From Fuerstiella sp. (lineage in GTDB: Bacteria; Planctomycetota; Planctomycetia; Planctomycetales; Planctomycetaceae): 64,000 bases of DNA. Of this stretch, positions 1 through 9,601 are shown piece after piece. The notes beneath the pieces are model-generated. The model was not told the DNA's origin. It made no database searches and saw nothing but the letters and a program-made list of their open reading frames with translations. Every line of letters starts with the position of its first letter. Position 1 is the stretch's first letter. Location of the stretch: assembly GCA_022843805.1 (NCBI GenBank), contig JALHMY010000023.1:36194-100193 (forward strand), given 5' to 3'. Position numbers and translations under genes: made by a program.

Positions 1-2
1 GG

Positions 3-368
3 TCATGGGCGTTTCGTATGCCAGAACGCCCACAGAATGAATATTCCCTGCAACGGAAGTCGGAGCAAATGAACGATGGGTGGCGCTGGAAGAATATCCT
101 GATTCTGATAGAGATACACGTTCGCTGGAAACACGGCGATCAACAGGGCCATGACTCCCCACGCCGCCCGCTGTGAGTACTTTGGAATCAGCAGCAGCAC
201 ACCAAGCAGCACTTCACAAACTCCACTGACAAGTACCAGTTCTTTATGAAGCGGCAGATAGGGCGGCATGATCTTCAGGAAGAAATTCGGGTTCACGAAG
301 TGCATCGTGCCAGCCACGATCATGAAGATCGCAAGAATGTACTTCGACAACGCTTTGATCCGACCCAT
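3..368 (-). CDS. DoxX-like small membrane protein
   Basis: The 121-residue product has four hydrophobic segments, near residues 8-26, 43-62, 69-87 and 98-116, and the compact four-helix layout of the DoxX/MauE-like family. The early motif VAGTMHFVNP and the Pro/Leu-rich loop after the first helix fit DoxX-like proteins of this length. It should sit in the inner membrane; DoxX relatives are loosely linked to quinone or thiol redox chemistry, but no catalytic residue can be assigned here. The gene is complete, with its stop at the window edge. It is divergent from the helicase gene, with about 240 bases between them. Family call is good; function is unknown. Confidence 0.75.
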   Translation of the reverse strand: MGRIKALSKYILAIFMIVAGTMHFVNPNFFLKIMPPYLPLHKELVLVSGVCEVLLGVLLLIPKYSQRAAWGVMALLIAVFPANVYLYQNQDILPAPPIVHLLRLPLQGIFILWAFWHTKRP

Positions 369-606
369 TTGATTTCTTCAGCTTTTGTCGTTGAACATGG
401 AATCGGCCATCGGGTTCCCTGCCACTCGCACATAATCTGTCGTGGAACCCGGGAACGGGAACGAGCGGTGCTCCGGTAGGGAAATCTAACGAACTGTGTT
501 GTGTTATCCAAACTTATCCGAATCGTGAATCGTGGAATCTTCTCACGATTTGGTTATTCTAACCGGCCCATAGCCACAATTCTGTTTTCTTCTGACCCGG
601 CACAGG

Positions 607-3423
607 ATGTTCCTCAGTTTTTCAATTAGTCCATCCGGACGACTTTGTTGCGAGCCAGAGTTGCTGCAGGATGAAGCGACTGTTGCTCAGATTGCTGTGG
701 ACGACAGCATTGCTGAATCACTTTTGGCGGCATTTCGTGAATCGACAGCCTCAGCTTTGCTGACGCTGGCGGGAATCAGCGGCAAAATCACACTGCCGCT
801 CGAACTTGTGTTCTGGAAAACATGGGCTCAGCGATTTCTGAAGGCCGTCTCACAGCTCAGCGACGAACAGTTCAGCTCGCTCGAAAAGCTCGCCCGGTCC
901 GGAAAAACAGCGGCGACTTCCAAAGGGACCGATATAACTCTGCCACCGCCTGACGATCTGAGTCTGGCCGTGTTTGTATCCCAGGCGCCGCCGATGCGCG
1001 GGCTCGAGTTTCTGTCCAGTGAACTGCTCAAAGGGATCTGGATCGAATTACTTAACGGGTTCCTGGAACGCGCTCATTTGAACGAGGGAGGGTGCCGTAA
1101 CCTGTTGCTGTCTCTGAATCCGGAGGCACAGCTTGTTGGCCGAGTCACCTTTCATCTGGCGGAGAACAAACGTGATCCTCAGAGACCATTCGCATTCCTG
1201 GCCACGTACGCGCATCGCCTCTCGGCGAAAGCTCAGCTGCAGCATCTGCCGCTGGGGGAAGCTCTGCGACAATATGCCGCGGAGCGCGATCAGACTCGGC
1301 TGACGGAGCTTCTGGTGCCTGTCCGAACAGCCGCCAGTCGCAGTAATCTTGTTGGGGAACTGCTGTCATCGCGAGGGATCTTTCAGCCGCAGGCATGGAC
1401 GGTCAGCCAGGCGTATCGTTTTCTGAACGACGTGGCGATTATGGAAGACTCGGGACTCAGTGTTCGAGTTCCGGATTGGTGGAAGTCACGCCGGCAGACT
1501 CGACCCCAGGTTCAAATTCGCATTGGCGAGCAGCGAACGCAATTAGTGGGACTCGACAGCCTGCTCGACTTCTCAGCCAGTCTTGCAATCGATGGCACAC
1601 CAATCACCGAAGATGAACGCCGACAGCTGATGGCGTCGACAGATGGCCTGACGCTGCTGCGTGGAAAATGGGTGGAGGTCGATCAGCAAAAGCTGAAGGA
1701 AGCCTTAAAACAGTGGGAAACTCTGCAGGACGAACATGCACAGGGAATTTCATTCCTCGAAGGCATGCGATTGTTATCCGGAACTTCGCTGCAGCACTCA
1801 GAATCCGTTCCGGATGACGTTATGCAGTGGTCGTCGGTGGTATCCGGCAGGTGGTTGTCCGATGTGCTTCAGCAAATCCGCGATCCGCACGGAATTACTG
1901 GTTGTGAGCCTGGTATTGGACTGAATGCAACTCTCAGACCTTACCAGGCAGACGGCGTTCGCTGGTTGTGGTTCATGACGCAGCTGGGACTGGGGGCGTG
2001 CCTTGCGGACGATATGGGACTGGGGAAAACCATTCAGGTGATCGATCTGATAATTCGATTAAAGGATTCTGTCGGCAAACCAGCCTCCGGAAGGAAGTCT
2101 CCTGGAACGCAGAACAAAGAGAAGGCACCATTCCTGCTGATTGTTCCTGCATCTTTGATTGGGAACTGGAAGCAGGAACTGGAAAAATTTGCTCCGCAGT
2201 TGAAAACCTTTCTCGCTCATCGATCGGAATGCGACGCTGCAACGCTGGATCAGATCGCCAGGAACCCAGCCGCAGGACTGGCAGGATACGATGTCGTCAT
2301 TACAACTTATACGCTCATTCGCCGGTCGACCTGGCCCATGGATATTCATTGGAGGATGGTTGTCCTGGATGAAGCTCAGGCCATCAAGAATGCCGGTTCG
2401 GCCCAGTCCAAATCGGTACGAAAACTAAAATCCTCGGGGCGAATTTTATTGACGGGGACACCTGTGGAAAATCAGCTGGGTGATCTTTGGTCACTCTTTG
2501 ATTTCTGCGTTCCGGGACTGCTCGGCACTGTCAAACAGTTTCGGGACTTTGTTAAGCAGATGACAAAGACTCAGAACTCCGGAGCCGTATCTGCACTCCG
2601 AAGACTTGTACGTCCCTACATCCTGCGCCGCATGAAGACAGATCCACAGATCGTTCCCGATCTTCCCGATAAGACTGAGGTCTCGGTGGAATGCGGATTG
2701 TCGAAGAAACAGGCGGTGCTCTATGAGAAGGTAATCCTTGACGTCGAAAAACAATTGAAGACGTCTGACGGCATTCAGCGAAAGGGACTGGTGCTTTCGA
2801 TGCTGATGCGACTGAAGCAGCTCTGTAATCATCCCGATCAGTTTCTTGGGCAGAGCACATTCAATCCGGAGGAAAGTGGCAAATTCCTGCGTCTTCGCAC
2901 GGTGTGCGAGCCTATCTGTGAACGTCAGGAAAAACTGCTTGTCTTCACGCAGTTTCAGTCCATGTGTGAACCTCTGGCAGAGTTTCTTGCCGAAGTGTTT
3001 CGCAGGCCCGGTCTTGTTCTGCACGGGGGTGTTGCCGTTGCAAAGCGTAAAGATCTGGTCAGGCAGTTTCAGGAGCGTGACGAACTCCCATTCTTTGTGA
3101 TCTCCGTCAAGGCGGGTGGCACAGGATTAAATCTGACAGCCGCCTCCCACGTCGTCCACTTTGACCGATGGTGGAACCCGGCGGTTGAGAATCAGGCGAC
3201 GGATCGAGCGTATCGAATCGGCCAGAAGAGAAACGTGCTGGTACATAAATTTGTCTGCAGGGGAACTCTGGAAGAGCGGATCGACCAGATGATTCGTGAC
3301 AAGCAGGACCTGGCGGACGGTGTACTGGGCGAAGGAGGTGAGCGACTTCTGACGGAGATGAGCGATTCCGAGTTGATGAAGTTCGTGGCTTTGGATATCA
3401 CTCGGGCTATGCCGGACGACTAG
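607..3423 (+). CDS. SNF2-family DEAD/DEAH-box helicase (Swi2/Snf2 ATPase)
   Basis: The 938-residue protein has an N-terminal half of about 440 residues without clear motifs, followed by a complete SNF2 ATPase. Walker A is DDMGLGKT near residue 470, Walker B is VLDEAQAIKN near 587, motif III is LLTGTPVENQLGDLW, and YILRRMKTD follows. The C-terminal helicase lobe holds KAGGTGLNL and ENQATDRAYRIGQ near the end. This is the bacterial Rad54/HepA-like architecture: an ATP-driven double-stranded DNA translocase that remodels protein-DNA complexes rather than unwinding. A SWIM zinc-finger gene follows about 100 bases downstream on the same strand, a pairing that recurs in bacteria. All catalytic motifs look intact. 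Confidence 0.93.
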   Translation: MFLSFSISPSGRLCCEPELLQDEATVAQIAVDDSIAESLLAAFRESTASALLTLAGISGKITLPLELVFWKTWAQRFLKAVSQLSDEQFSSLEKLARSGKTAATSKGTDITLPPPDDLSLAVFVSQAPPMRGLEFLSSELLKGIWIELLNGFLERAHLNEGGCRNLLLSLNPEAQLVGRVTFHLAENKRDPQRPFAFLATYAHRLSAKAQLQHLPLGEALRQYAAERDQTRLTELLVPVRTAASRSNLVGELLSSRGIFQPQAWTVSQAYRFLNDVAIMEDSGLSVRVPDWWKSRRQTRPQVQIRIGEQRTQLVGLDSLLDFSASLAIDGTPITEDERRQLMASTDGLTLLRGKWVEVDQQKLKEALKQWETLQDEHAQGISFLEGMRLLSGTSLQHSESVPDDVMQWSSVVSGRWLSDVLQQIRDPHGITGCEPGIGLNATLRPYQADGVRWLWFMTQLGLGACLADDMGLGKTIQVIDLIIRLKDSVGKPASGRKSPGTQNKEKAPFLLIVPASLIGNWKQELEKFAPQLKTFLAHRSECDAATLDQIARNPAAGLAGYDVVITTYTLIRRSTWPMDIHWRMVVLDEAQAIKNAGSAQSKSVRKLKSSGRILLTGTPVENQLGDLWSLFDFCVPGLLGTVKQFRDFVKQMTKTQNSGAVSALRRLVRPYILRRMKTDPQIVPDLPDKTEVSVECGLSKKQAVLYEKVILDVEKQLKTSDGIQRKGLVLSMLMRLKQLCNHPDQFLGQSTFNPEESGKFLRLRTVCEPICERQEKLLVFTQFQSMCEPLAEFLAEVFRRPGLVLHGGVAVAKRKDLVRQFQERDELPFFVISVKAGGTGLNLTAASHVVHFDRWWNPAVENQATDRAYRIGQKRNVLVHKFVCRGTLEERIDQMIRDKQDLADGVLGEGGERLLTEMSDSELMKFVALDITRAMPDD

Positions 3424-3529
3424 CGCAGGATTCGGCACTGGATCCCGGAGCGATCCATGACGTTGTGCATCGTTGATCTACCATTTGGCTGTACAGATTC
3501 AGTCGCCGGTTTTTGTGAAGGGATTCCTG

Positions 3530-4633
3530 ATGAGTTGGGGAAGAAACGACTGGGCGCCCTATGTTCCGGTTGCAGGAAGAATCAGGGGCGCCGTGCGATA
3601 CGCCGCACAGCTGGCGAAGAAACAGAAGCGAGACCCGGCCCCGGTGACGATTCAGGGGCGCACAATCGCCCAAACCTTCTGGGGAAAAGCCTGGTGCGAT
3701 AACCTGACCGCCTATCAGGATTATTCAAACCGACTGCCGCGCGGTGCGACCTATGTTCGTAATGGATCGGTCGTGGATCTGGTGATTCATCCAAAAAAAA
3801 TTGACGCCATCGTGGCAGGATCGACGCCTTACACTGTCAATATTACAATTTCTGAACTGCCTCCTCAGCGATGGAAGTCCATCCGATCAGAATGCAGTGA
3901 ATCCATTGATTCTCTGCTGGACCTGCTTTCGGGTAAGCTTTCAGACGGAGTCATGAAGCGGCTTACCGACCAGAAAACAGGACTCTTTCCTTCACCCAAA
4001 GAGATCCGGATGTCGTGCAGCTGCCCGGACTATTCGTCCTGCTGTAAACATCTGGCTGCAGTGATGTATGCGGTCGGCGCCCGACTCGATACCAATCCGG
4101 AACTTTTGTTCCTTCTGCGCGGTGTCGATCATCAGGAACTGGTGTCGCAGGCCATGGCTGCCGGTAATCTGGATCGAGAATTGTCTGTATCAGCAGACAA
4201 TCAGCTCGGAACACAGGATCTCTCCGAGTTGTTTGGTATTGAACTGGACAGCAGCATTGCGTTGGCGACTGGATCGAAGAAAACGGGATCGAGAAAGACA
4301 GGATCGGGTAAAAAGAAAGCGCCGTCGCGCAAGGCAGTCAAACCTGCAGCCAGCAATGAGTCGTCGGGGAAACAAAAGAAGGTGAAGAAAGTTCCTTCCG
4401 CTCGGAGCAGCGTGAACCTCAAAGTACCGCCATCAGGCAAGACGAAGTCAGTTTCAGATAAGCCAGGCACCAAACTGTCGGCTGCGAAAAAGCGGGGCGA
4501 AAAGCCCGGTCGGTCGTCAAAAACGGCTGCATTGGAAACAAAGGTGCAGACAAAGAAAAAAGTATCTGCCGTGAAAGCCACTGTTGCCGGTCCTGTCGCA
4601 AAGAAGGCAAAGCGGCCAAACCGTAACAGCTGA
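3530..4633 (+). CDS. SWIM zinc-finger protein with lysine-rich histone H1-like tail
   Basis: The ATG at 3530 is chosen over an upstream TTG at 3473 because it has a GAAGGGA ribosome binding site six bases before it and gives the usual family start, MSWGRNDWAPYVPVAGR. The 367-residue product has the SWIM metal site CSCPDYSSCCKH near residues 180-191. From about residue 245 to the end it is almost purely Lys, Ser, Ala, Pro and Thr (for example TGSRKTGSGKKKAP), like eukaryotic H1 or bacterial HC1-type tails. SWIM domains bind DNA or protein. The inferred role is to recruit or modulate the SNF2 ATPase encoded just upstream. The basic tail is unusually long for this family and probably binds DNA non-specifically. 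Confidence 0.85.
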   Translation: MSWGRNDWAPYVPVAGRIRGAVRYAAQLAKKQKRDPAPVTIQGRTIAQTFWGKAWCDNLTAYQDYSNRLPRGATYVRNGSVVDLVIHPKKIDAIVAGSTPYTVNITISELPPQRWKSIRSECSESIDSLLDLLSGKLSDGVMKRLTDQKTGLFPSPKEIRMSCSCPDYSSCCKHLAAVMYAVGARLDTNPELLFLLRGVDHQELVSQAMAAGNLDRELSVSADNQLGTQDLSELFGIELDSSIALATGSKKTGSRKTGSGKKKAPSRKAVKPAASNESSGKQKKVKKVPSARSSVNLKVPPSGKTKSVSDKPGTKLSAAKKRGEKPGRSSKTAALETKVQTKKKVSAVKATVAGPVAKKAKRPNRNS

Positions 4634-4837
4634 GAATTCGTCACCGAACCCTGGCTGCATCACGGTACTCGTCGAATGGAAGAAGCAGACTGACTTGATT
4701 ATGATTCTTCGTTCAGCGATCGCTTCACAGAACTTTCCGCTTCGCTAGACTCCCGTTCCCGCAGCATCTGTTCATGGTCGGTGAACGAAGACTCGGCACA
4801 ATCATTCAGCACTTCTTTTTTCGGAAACGAAGCATCC

Positions 4838-6151
4838 ATGGCAACCTACTTTCCAGAAGTTGGCTCAATTGTCTACGAAGGCCCGAAGACAAAGAATCCG
4901 CTGGCGTTCCGGCACTACAATCCGGATGAGATTGTCGAGGGCCGTTCGATGCGCGACTGGTTGCGATTCAGCGTGTGTTACTGGCACACATTTCGCGGGA
5001 CGGGTTCGGACCCATTCGGCGCGCCGACTCTGCAGCGTCCCTGGGACGACGGCACCGATTCGCTCGACAATGCACTCACACGAGTTGACGTGGCTTTCGA
5101 GTTTATGTCGAAACTCGGTGTTCCCTTTTACTGTTTCCACGACCGGGATGTGGCACCCGAAGGTTCCAGCCTGAAGCAAAGCAATGCCAACCTGGATACA
5201 GTCGTTGCAAAGCTGAAGGAAGCACAGGCTCGAACTGGCATCAAACTTTTGTGGGGAACAGCCAATCTCTTTTCCAATCCCCGGTTTATGCACGGAGCGG
5301 CAACCAGTCCAAACGCGGATGTTTTTGCCTACGCTGCCGCACAGGTTAAGAAAGCGATGGAAGTCACCAAAGAACTGGGTGGCGAAAACTATGTTTTCTG
5401 GGGCGGTCGGGAAGGCTATATGTGTTCTTACAACACAGACATGAAGCGAGAGCTCGATCATCTTGCCCGATTCATGCATATGGCTCATGACTACGCTCAG
5501 CAGATCGGCTTCAGGGGTCAGTTCCTGTTTGAGCCGAAACCAAAGGAACCAACCAAACATCAGTATGATTTTGATGCGGCTGCCTGCCTGAATTTTATTC
5601 GCCAGTATGGTCTGCTGGACGTCGTGAAGCTGAATATTGAAACGAATCATGCGACTCTGGCCGGCCATTCCATGATGCATGAACTGGAATATGCATCCAT
5701 ACAGGGAGTGCTCGGAAGTATTGACGCCAATACCGGTGATATGCTGCTGGGCTGGGATACGGACCAGTTCCCAACAGATATCTACCTGACGACTCAGGTC
5801 ATGCTGGTGCTGATGAAACAGGGCGGGCTTGCCCCTGGCGGAACCAACTTTGATGCCAAAGTTCGACGTGAAAGCATTGATCCTGTGGATCTGTTCCATG
5901 CTCACATTGGCGGTATGGATGCCTTTGCACGCGGGCTGAAGATTGCTGCGGCGATTCGCTCAGACGGTATGCTGTCGGATTTCATCAAGAAGCGGTACAG
6001 CAGCTTTGACAATGGCATTGGCAGAAAAATCGAAATTGGCACGACCAACTTTGCTGACCTGGAAGCCTACATGCTGCAGAAGGGCGAGGCGGATGCCAAT
6101 ATCAGCGGCCGTCAGGAACTGATGGAAAACATTATCAACTACTATCTGTGA
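4838..6151 (+). CDS. xylA: Xylose isomerase
   Basis: Xylose isomerase converts D-xylose to D-xylulose, and D-glucose to D-fructose, using two divalent metals in a TIM barrel in the cytoplasm. The ATG at 4838 gives 437 residues, matching the usual class II length near 440, and places the catalytic pair of motif [10 protein letters not shown] exactly at His101 and Asp104. The metal-ligand segments [20 protein letters not shown] and [17 protein letters not shown] are intact. A longer reading from a GTG at 4781 adds 19 residues unlike the family. No xylulokinase, regulator or sugar transporter lies nearby, so the gene stands alone here. Confidence 0.97.
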   Translation: MATYFPEVGSIVYEGPKTKNPLAFRHYNPDEIVEGRSMRDWLRFSVCYWHTFRGTGSDPFGAPTLQRPWDDGTDSLDNALTRVDVAFEFMSKLGVPFYCFHDRDVAPEGSSLKQSNANLDTVVAKLKEAQARTGIKLLWGTANLFSNPRFMHGAATSPNADVFAYAAAQVKKAMEVTKELGGENYVFWGGREGYMCSYNTDMKRELDHLARFMHMAHDYAQQIGFRGQFLFEPKPKEPTKHQYDFDAAACLNFIRQYGLLDVVKLNIETNHATLAGHSMMHELEYASIQGVLGSIDANTGDMLLGWDTDQFPTDIYLTTQVMLVLMKQGGLAPGGTNFDAKVRRESIDPVDLFHAHIGGMDAFARGLKIAAAIRSDGMLSDFIKKRYSSFDNGIGRKIEIGTTNFADLEAYMLQKGEADANISGRQELMENIINYYL

Positions 6152-6288
6152 GGCTGGATCTGACAGTCGCTTCCGACGTTCTCAGGTTCAACGTCGAATG
6201 AAGTACTCATGATTGCGGCAGCCAAAGGCCGTTCTCTGAAGTCTGCCGAACGTGTTGTCGGTCTGTGGTAAAAAACAGAATGCGTTGA

Positions 6289-6371
6289 ACCACAGATAAC
6301 ACAGATTTCCACAGATGACAGGAGCGGTGGCGATTGCGTTTTTATCTGTGCCCCTCTGTGTAATCTGTGGT
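6289..6371. repeat. Palindromic CCACAGAT-type intergenic repeat
   Basis: Two 28-base arms, 6289-6316 and 6344-6371, are imperfect reverse complements of each other. Both are built from the phrase CCACAGAT(A/T)ACACAGA. They frame a 27-base spacer in the 335-base gap between xylA and the convergent permease gene. This type of element occurs as dispersed copies in many bacterial genomes; only one copy is seen here. It could fold into a long hairpin and end transcription from both sides. The rest of the gap (6152-6288 and 6372-6486) shows nothing recognisable. Confidence 0.75.
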
Positions 6372-6486
6372 CAGAAAAAACGTCCCTGGCCGCACCTGAT
6401 GAGCATGGAAAATCATTTGAAGCTGACCCACCTGTAAGCCTGGTTTCGCTGTTTCAGAGTCTGCTTCACCATTCGTGCCGTGAAAC

Positions 6487-7803
6487 TTATTCGGACGGGA
6501 TCGGGCTGCCGTGCGGATCGGTGTGTGGAGTTGCGGTTTCCTGATTCAGTCGATCTCGCAAATCGCGCCCGGTGAAATGTTCAAGTCGTTCGGCCTGATC
6601 GTGAATTCGGTCTGCGGGAACGCCAGCTTCAGAAACGAGATACTGTTCCCACAATCGGTGTGAACGCACCAGTTCCGTTCCCAGCTGGCGGCCTGCCTCT
6701 GTCAGCCTGAAGACGCCATTGTTTGACTGAACAAGTCCTCGCTGACGATGACGGCGCATCAGCAGGGCTGTGATCCAGTCTCCGGACAGCAGTACGCTCC
6801 GAAGTGTGACCAGGTCGGGCCGACGGCTGGTGGGTCGTTCCTCCATTCGATAAAGCAGAGCAATCAGGTCCTCTGACAGAATCCGAAGGCTCAATCGCTG
6901 CTGACGAAGCAGGCGAATGATCACACCCTGCTGTGGAGCGAACAGAGCGGCTGTCAGAAACAGAACACCTGATGTCAGAGCAATCATTCCTGACGTGCTG
7001 GCGCTGCCATATCCAAACCATGTGGGAACTGTGATGGCAGATAAATGCCCCAGGACAGCCGCGGCGGAGGCGATCAGAATACTCAGCAGAATCATGCGAT
7101 CGAGGCGGTCTGTTAACAACCTGGCTGCAGACGGAGGCACGACAAACATGGCAACGACCAGAATATTGCCGACACTTTCAAAGCTGGCTACCGCAGTCAC
7201 GGCCACCAGCACCATCAGAAGGTAGTGCATCAGCTGTGAATGAAACCCGGATGCCGTTGCCAGTGAAGCGTCAAACGAGCAGATTTTCAGTTCCTTATAA
7301 AAGACGATGACAAACAGCAGGTTGATCATCGCAACGGTTGCAAGCATCACGACAACACGAGGTATATTCAGTCCTGCTATGGCGACGGTGTCCAGCGGAG
7401 TCCGCTCAATTGCCCCATAAAGCACGCAGCTGGGATCCAAATCCACATAATCGGCTGCCTGCACAATCATGACCAGCCCAACGGCAAACAGCGTGGTAAA
7501 CACAACGCCCATCGAGGCGCCTTCATCGACTTCTCCGAATCCCCGGATCCACTCGGTAAACAGGGCCGTTAAAACTCCGACAATGACAGCACCAGCGAAC
7601 ATCGTAAGACTGCTGCGGCTGCCACTGATCAGAAAGGCAGCTGCCAAACCTGGCAAAATGGCATGACTGATGGCATCCCCCAGCATGCTCATACGCCGCA
7701 GCACCAGAAAGTTGCCGGGAATCGCGGCAGCCACAGCACACAGAATTCCTGCCAGGACAATCCAGCCGTCCAGCTCCCAAATCCACTGGGGTGATCCGTT
7801 CAT
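6487..7803 (-). CDS. Metal ABC transporter permease (ABC-3 family) with C-terminal MntR/DtxR-like domain
   Basis: The first ~280 residues form an ABC-3 family permease with eight or nine membrane segments and the motif RRMSMLGDAISHAILPGLA, the typical first loop of Mn/Zn/Fe(II) permeases. The last ~140 residues are soluble: a winged-helix-like stretch, then SHRLWEQYL and QAERLEHF. These align with the metal-binding helices of MntR, placing His, Glu, Glu and His where MntR has His77, Glu99, Glu102 and His103. I infer that cytoplasmic metal may be sensed directly on the transporter. The ATG overlaps the stop of the next permease (ATGA), so the two are translationally coupled. The ATPase and binding protein are not in this window. 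Confidence 0.88.
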   Translation of the reverse strand: MNGSPQWIWELDGWIVLAGILCAVAAAIPGNFLVLRRMSMLGDAISHAILPGLAAAFLISGSRSSLTMFAGAVIVGVLTALFTEWIRGFGEVDEGASMGVVFTTLFAVGLVMIVQAADYVDLDPSCVLYGAIERTPLDTVAIAGLNIPRVVVMLATVAMINLLFVIVFYKELKICSFDASLATASGFHSQLMHYLLMVLVAVTAVASFESVGNILVVAMFVVPPSAARLLTDRLDRMILLSILIASAAAVLGHLSAITVPTWFGYGSASTSGMIALTSGVLFLTAALFAPQQGVIIRLLRQQRLSLRILSEDLIALLYRMEERPTSRRPDLVTLRSVLLSGDWITALLMRRHRQRGLVQSNNGVFRLTEAGRQLGTELVRSHRLWEQYLVSEAGVPADRIHDQAERLEHFTGRDLRDRLNQETATPHTDPHGSPIPSE

Positions 7804-9455
7804 CGCTCAGAACCTCCTGCCGCGGAATGTTCTTCATCGATTTTTTCCTTACTAACCGGATGGGGGCTCTCCAGAACTCCCTGAACCGACTGGTGCCGTT
7901 TCAGAAGTTCTTCGAGGCGTTCGATCATTTCCGGATCCAGAACATGTTCGATGGCATCCGCATTTCGATCGACTTTCGACGGGGCGATCTCGGCATGCGT
8001 AATCAGGTACAGCTCCCAGAGCCGATGTTCATGGACCAGGCGAGCGGCCGTTTCCATGCCTTTGGTCGTCAGAGCCAAACTGCTGTCCGGATTCGCAGCG
8101 AGCAGGCCTTCCTGCACACTCCGGCCGATCTGCTGTTTCAGACGGCTGGCCGACCAGCTTCTCATCGCCAAAAGATCTGCAAACGACACGAACACAGGAT
8201 CAGTTGCTTTGCTGCCGTCGTGACGATCCCGGGAAATCCGACCGGCAACTTCCATCAGTTCATAGACACCACGCAACAAGTGCTGCCGATCGACCGCGCG
8301 GTTTAATGTTCGGCGACGGTAAAGTCGCACAGCCACACCGCGAGCTGGTCCCGCGACCATACTCACAAAGAACATTAGTCCGGACACAAGTACAATCATG
8401 GCTCCGGACGGCAATCTCGGAAACACAGCGCTCATTCCGGCCCCCAGAAGTCCGCTTGCGCCGCCCAGTAATGCTGAGATCATCGTCATCTGCCGCATGT
8501 TCTGTGTCCAGAAACGGGCGGCGGCCGCCGGAATGACCAGCAATGCAATCATCAGCACAAGCCCCACGGCCTGTAATCCGATAATTGTAACCATGACGAC
8601 CATGGCCATCAGGATGATATCCAGGCCCACAATCGGAAACCCGCGTGACCCGGCATATCCTTCATCAAAGCAAAGTAATGTCAGCTCTTTAAACAGCAGC
8701 CCTGTGACCAGCACGCAAAAGAATCCCGAACTGGCAATCAGCCATGCGTCGGAAGCCAAAATCGATGCCGTTTTTCCGTAGATGAACGCTTCCAGGCCAG
8801 CAGCGTGCCCGGATGGCATTTGCTGAATGATACTCAGAATCGCGACACCCGCCCCGAAGTAAACGCTTAATACAATTCCAAGTGCTGCGTCTTCACGAAG
8901 ACGAGTCATATTGCGGACAAACAAAATCGAACCGACCCCGGCGAGCCCACTGATTGCCGCACCGGCCAGCAGGATTCCAGGCGACCGGCTGTCAATGCCC
9001 AGAGACGGCGCCAGCATAAACGCAAGTCCCACGCCCGGAAGAGTTGCATGACTAAGAGCGTCACCCATCAGAGCCCGACGACGCAGAAGCGTGAAACTTC
9101 CCACAGTACCGGCCGCCATTCCCAGAAGCATTGTCCCGAGTACAACGACTCGTGTGTTGTAATCCTGCAGAGTCAACACTCGCTTCCACTGCGCCCCGGT
9201 GGGCCATTCGATGGTGCGGTCCGTCAGTGAATCATGAGTTGACTCTGACTGAGCCAGTACTGTCAGGGAACCAGCCAGCGACCCCCAATTCTGCTGTGCC
9301 ATGACTTCCGTCGAGCCTGTCAGCAGCAACAAACAAATGCTGACTGCTGTGCTGTACAGTTGCCCTGAACATCGACGTGGCGGGTGCTGTTTGCGTCCGT
9401 CGTTCGCGATGATTAACGTTGCCAGGTTATCCTGCTGCACTAAAGAACGAGACAT
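7800..9455 (-). CDS. Metal ABC transporter permease, paralogue with N-terminal extension and MntR/DtxR-like domain
   Basis: The 551-residue product resembles the following gene: an ABC-3 permease core (motif RRRALMGDALSHATLPGVG) and a C-terminal DtxR/MntR-like domain with HEHRLWELYL and NADAIEHVLD. In the second motif the residue matching MntR Glu99 is Asp; the paired Glu and His are kept. It also has about 110 extra N-terminal residues with one hydrophobic stretch near residues 40-58, probably a signal sequence or extra helix. The ATG at 9455 is preferred to a TTG six codons upstream, but neither has a clear ribosome binding site. It is first in a two-gene operon, divergent from the PLP-enzyme gene. 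The two permeases probably form one heterodimeric channel for Mn, Fe or Zn. Confidence 0.85.
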   Translation of the reverse strand: MSRSLVQQDNLATLIIANDGRKQHPPRRCSGQLYSTAVSICLLLLTGSTEVMAQQNWGSLAGSLTVLAQSESTHDSLTDRTIEWPTGAQWKRVLTLQDYNTRVVVLGTMLLGMAAGTVGSFTLLRRRALMGDALSHATLPGVGLAFMLAPSLGIDSRSPGILLAGAAISGLAGVGSILFVRNMTRLREDAALGIVLSVYFGAGVAILSIIQQMPSGHAAGLEAFIYGKTASILASDAWLIASSGFFCVLVTGLLFKELTLLCFDEGYAGSRGFPIVGLDIILMAMVVMVTIIGLQAVGLVLMIALLVIPAAAARFWTQNMRQMTMISALLGGASGLLGAGMSAVFPRLPSGAMIVLVSGLMFFVSMVAGPARGVAVRLYRRRTLNRAVDRQHLLRGVYELMEVAGRISRDRHDGSKATDPVFVSFADLLAMRSWSASRLKQQIGRSVQEGLLAANPDSSLALTTKGMETAARLVHEHRLWELYLITHAEIAPSKVDRNADAIEHVLDPEMIERLEELLKRHQSVQGVLESPHPVSKEKIDEEHSAAGGSER

Positions 9456-9601
9456 CTTGTCGAATATCAACAATCAGAAATCAGTGGAAATGGGACTTGG
9501 AAATCATGCATGTGTCAGATTGCAGGACTGCAGTATACTGACTTTCCTCCAATCTTCGCACTGTGATTGTCAGATCGCTTTAAGGAAAGCATACCCCCTC
9601 C

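Noticed and set aside
4865..5905. 346-codon minus-strand frame inside xylA
   Set aside because: It is antisense to a fully conserved xylose isomerase; its length follows from the codon bias of xylA.
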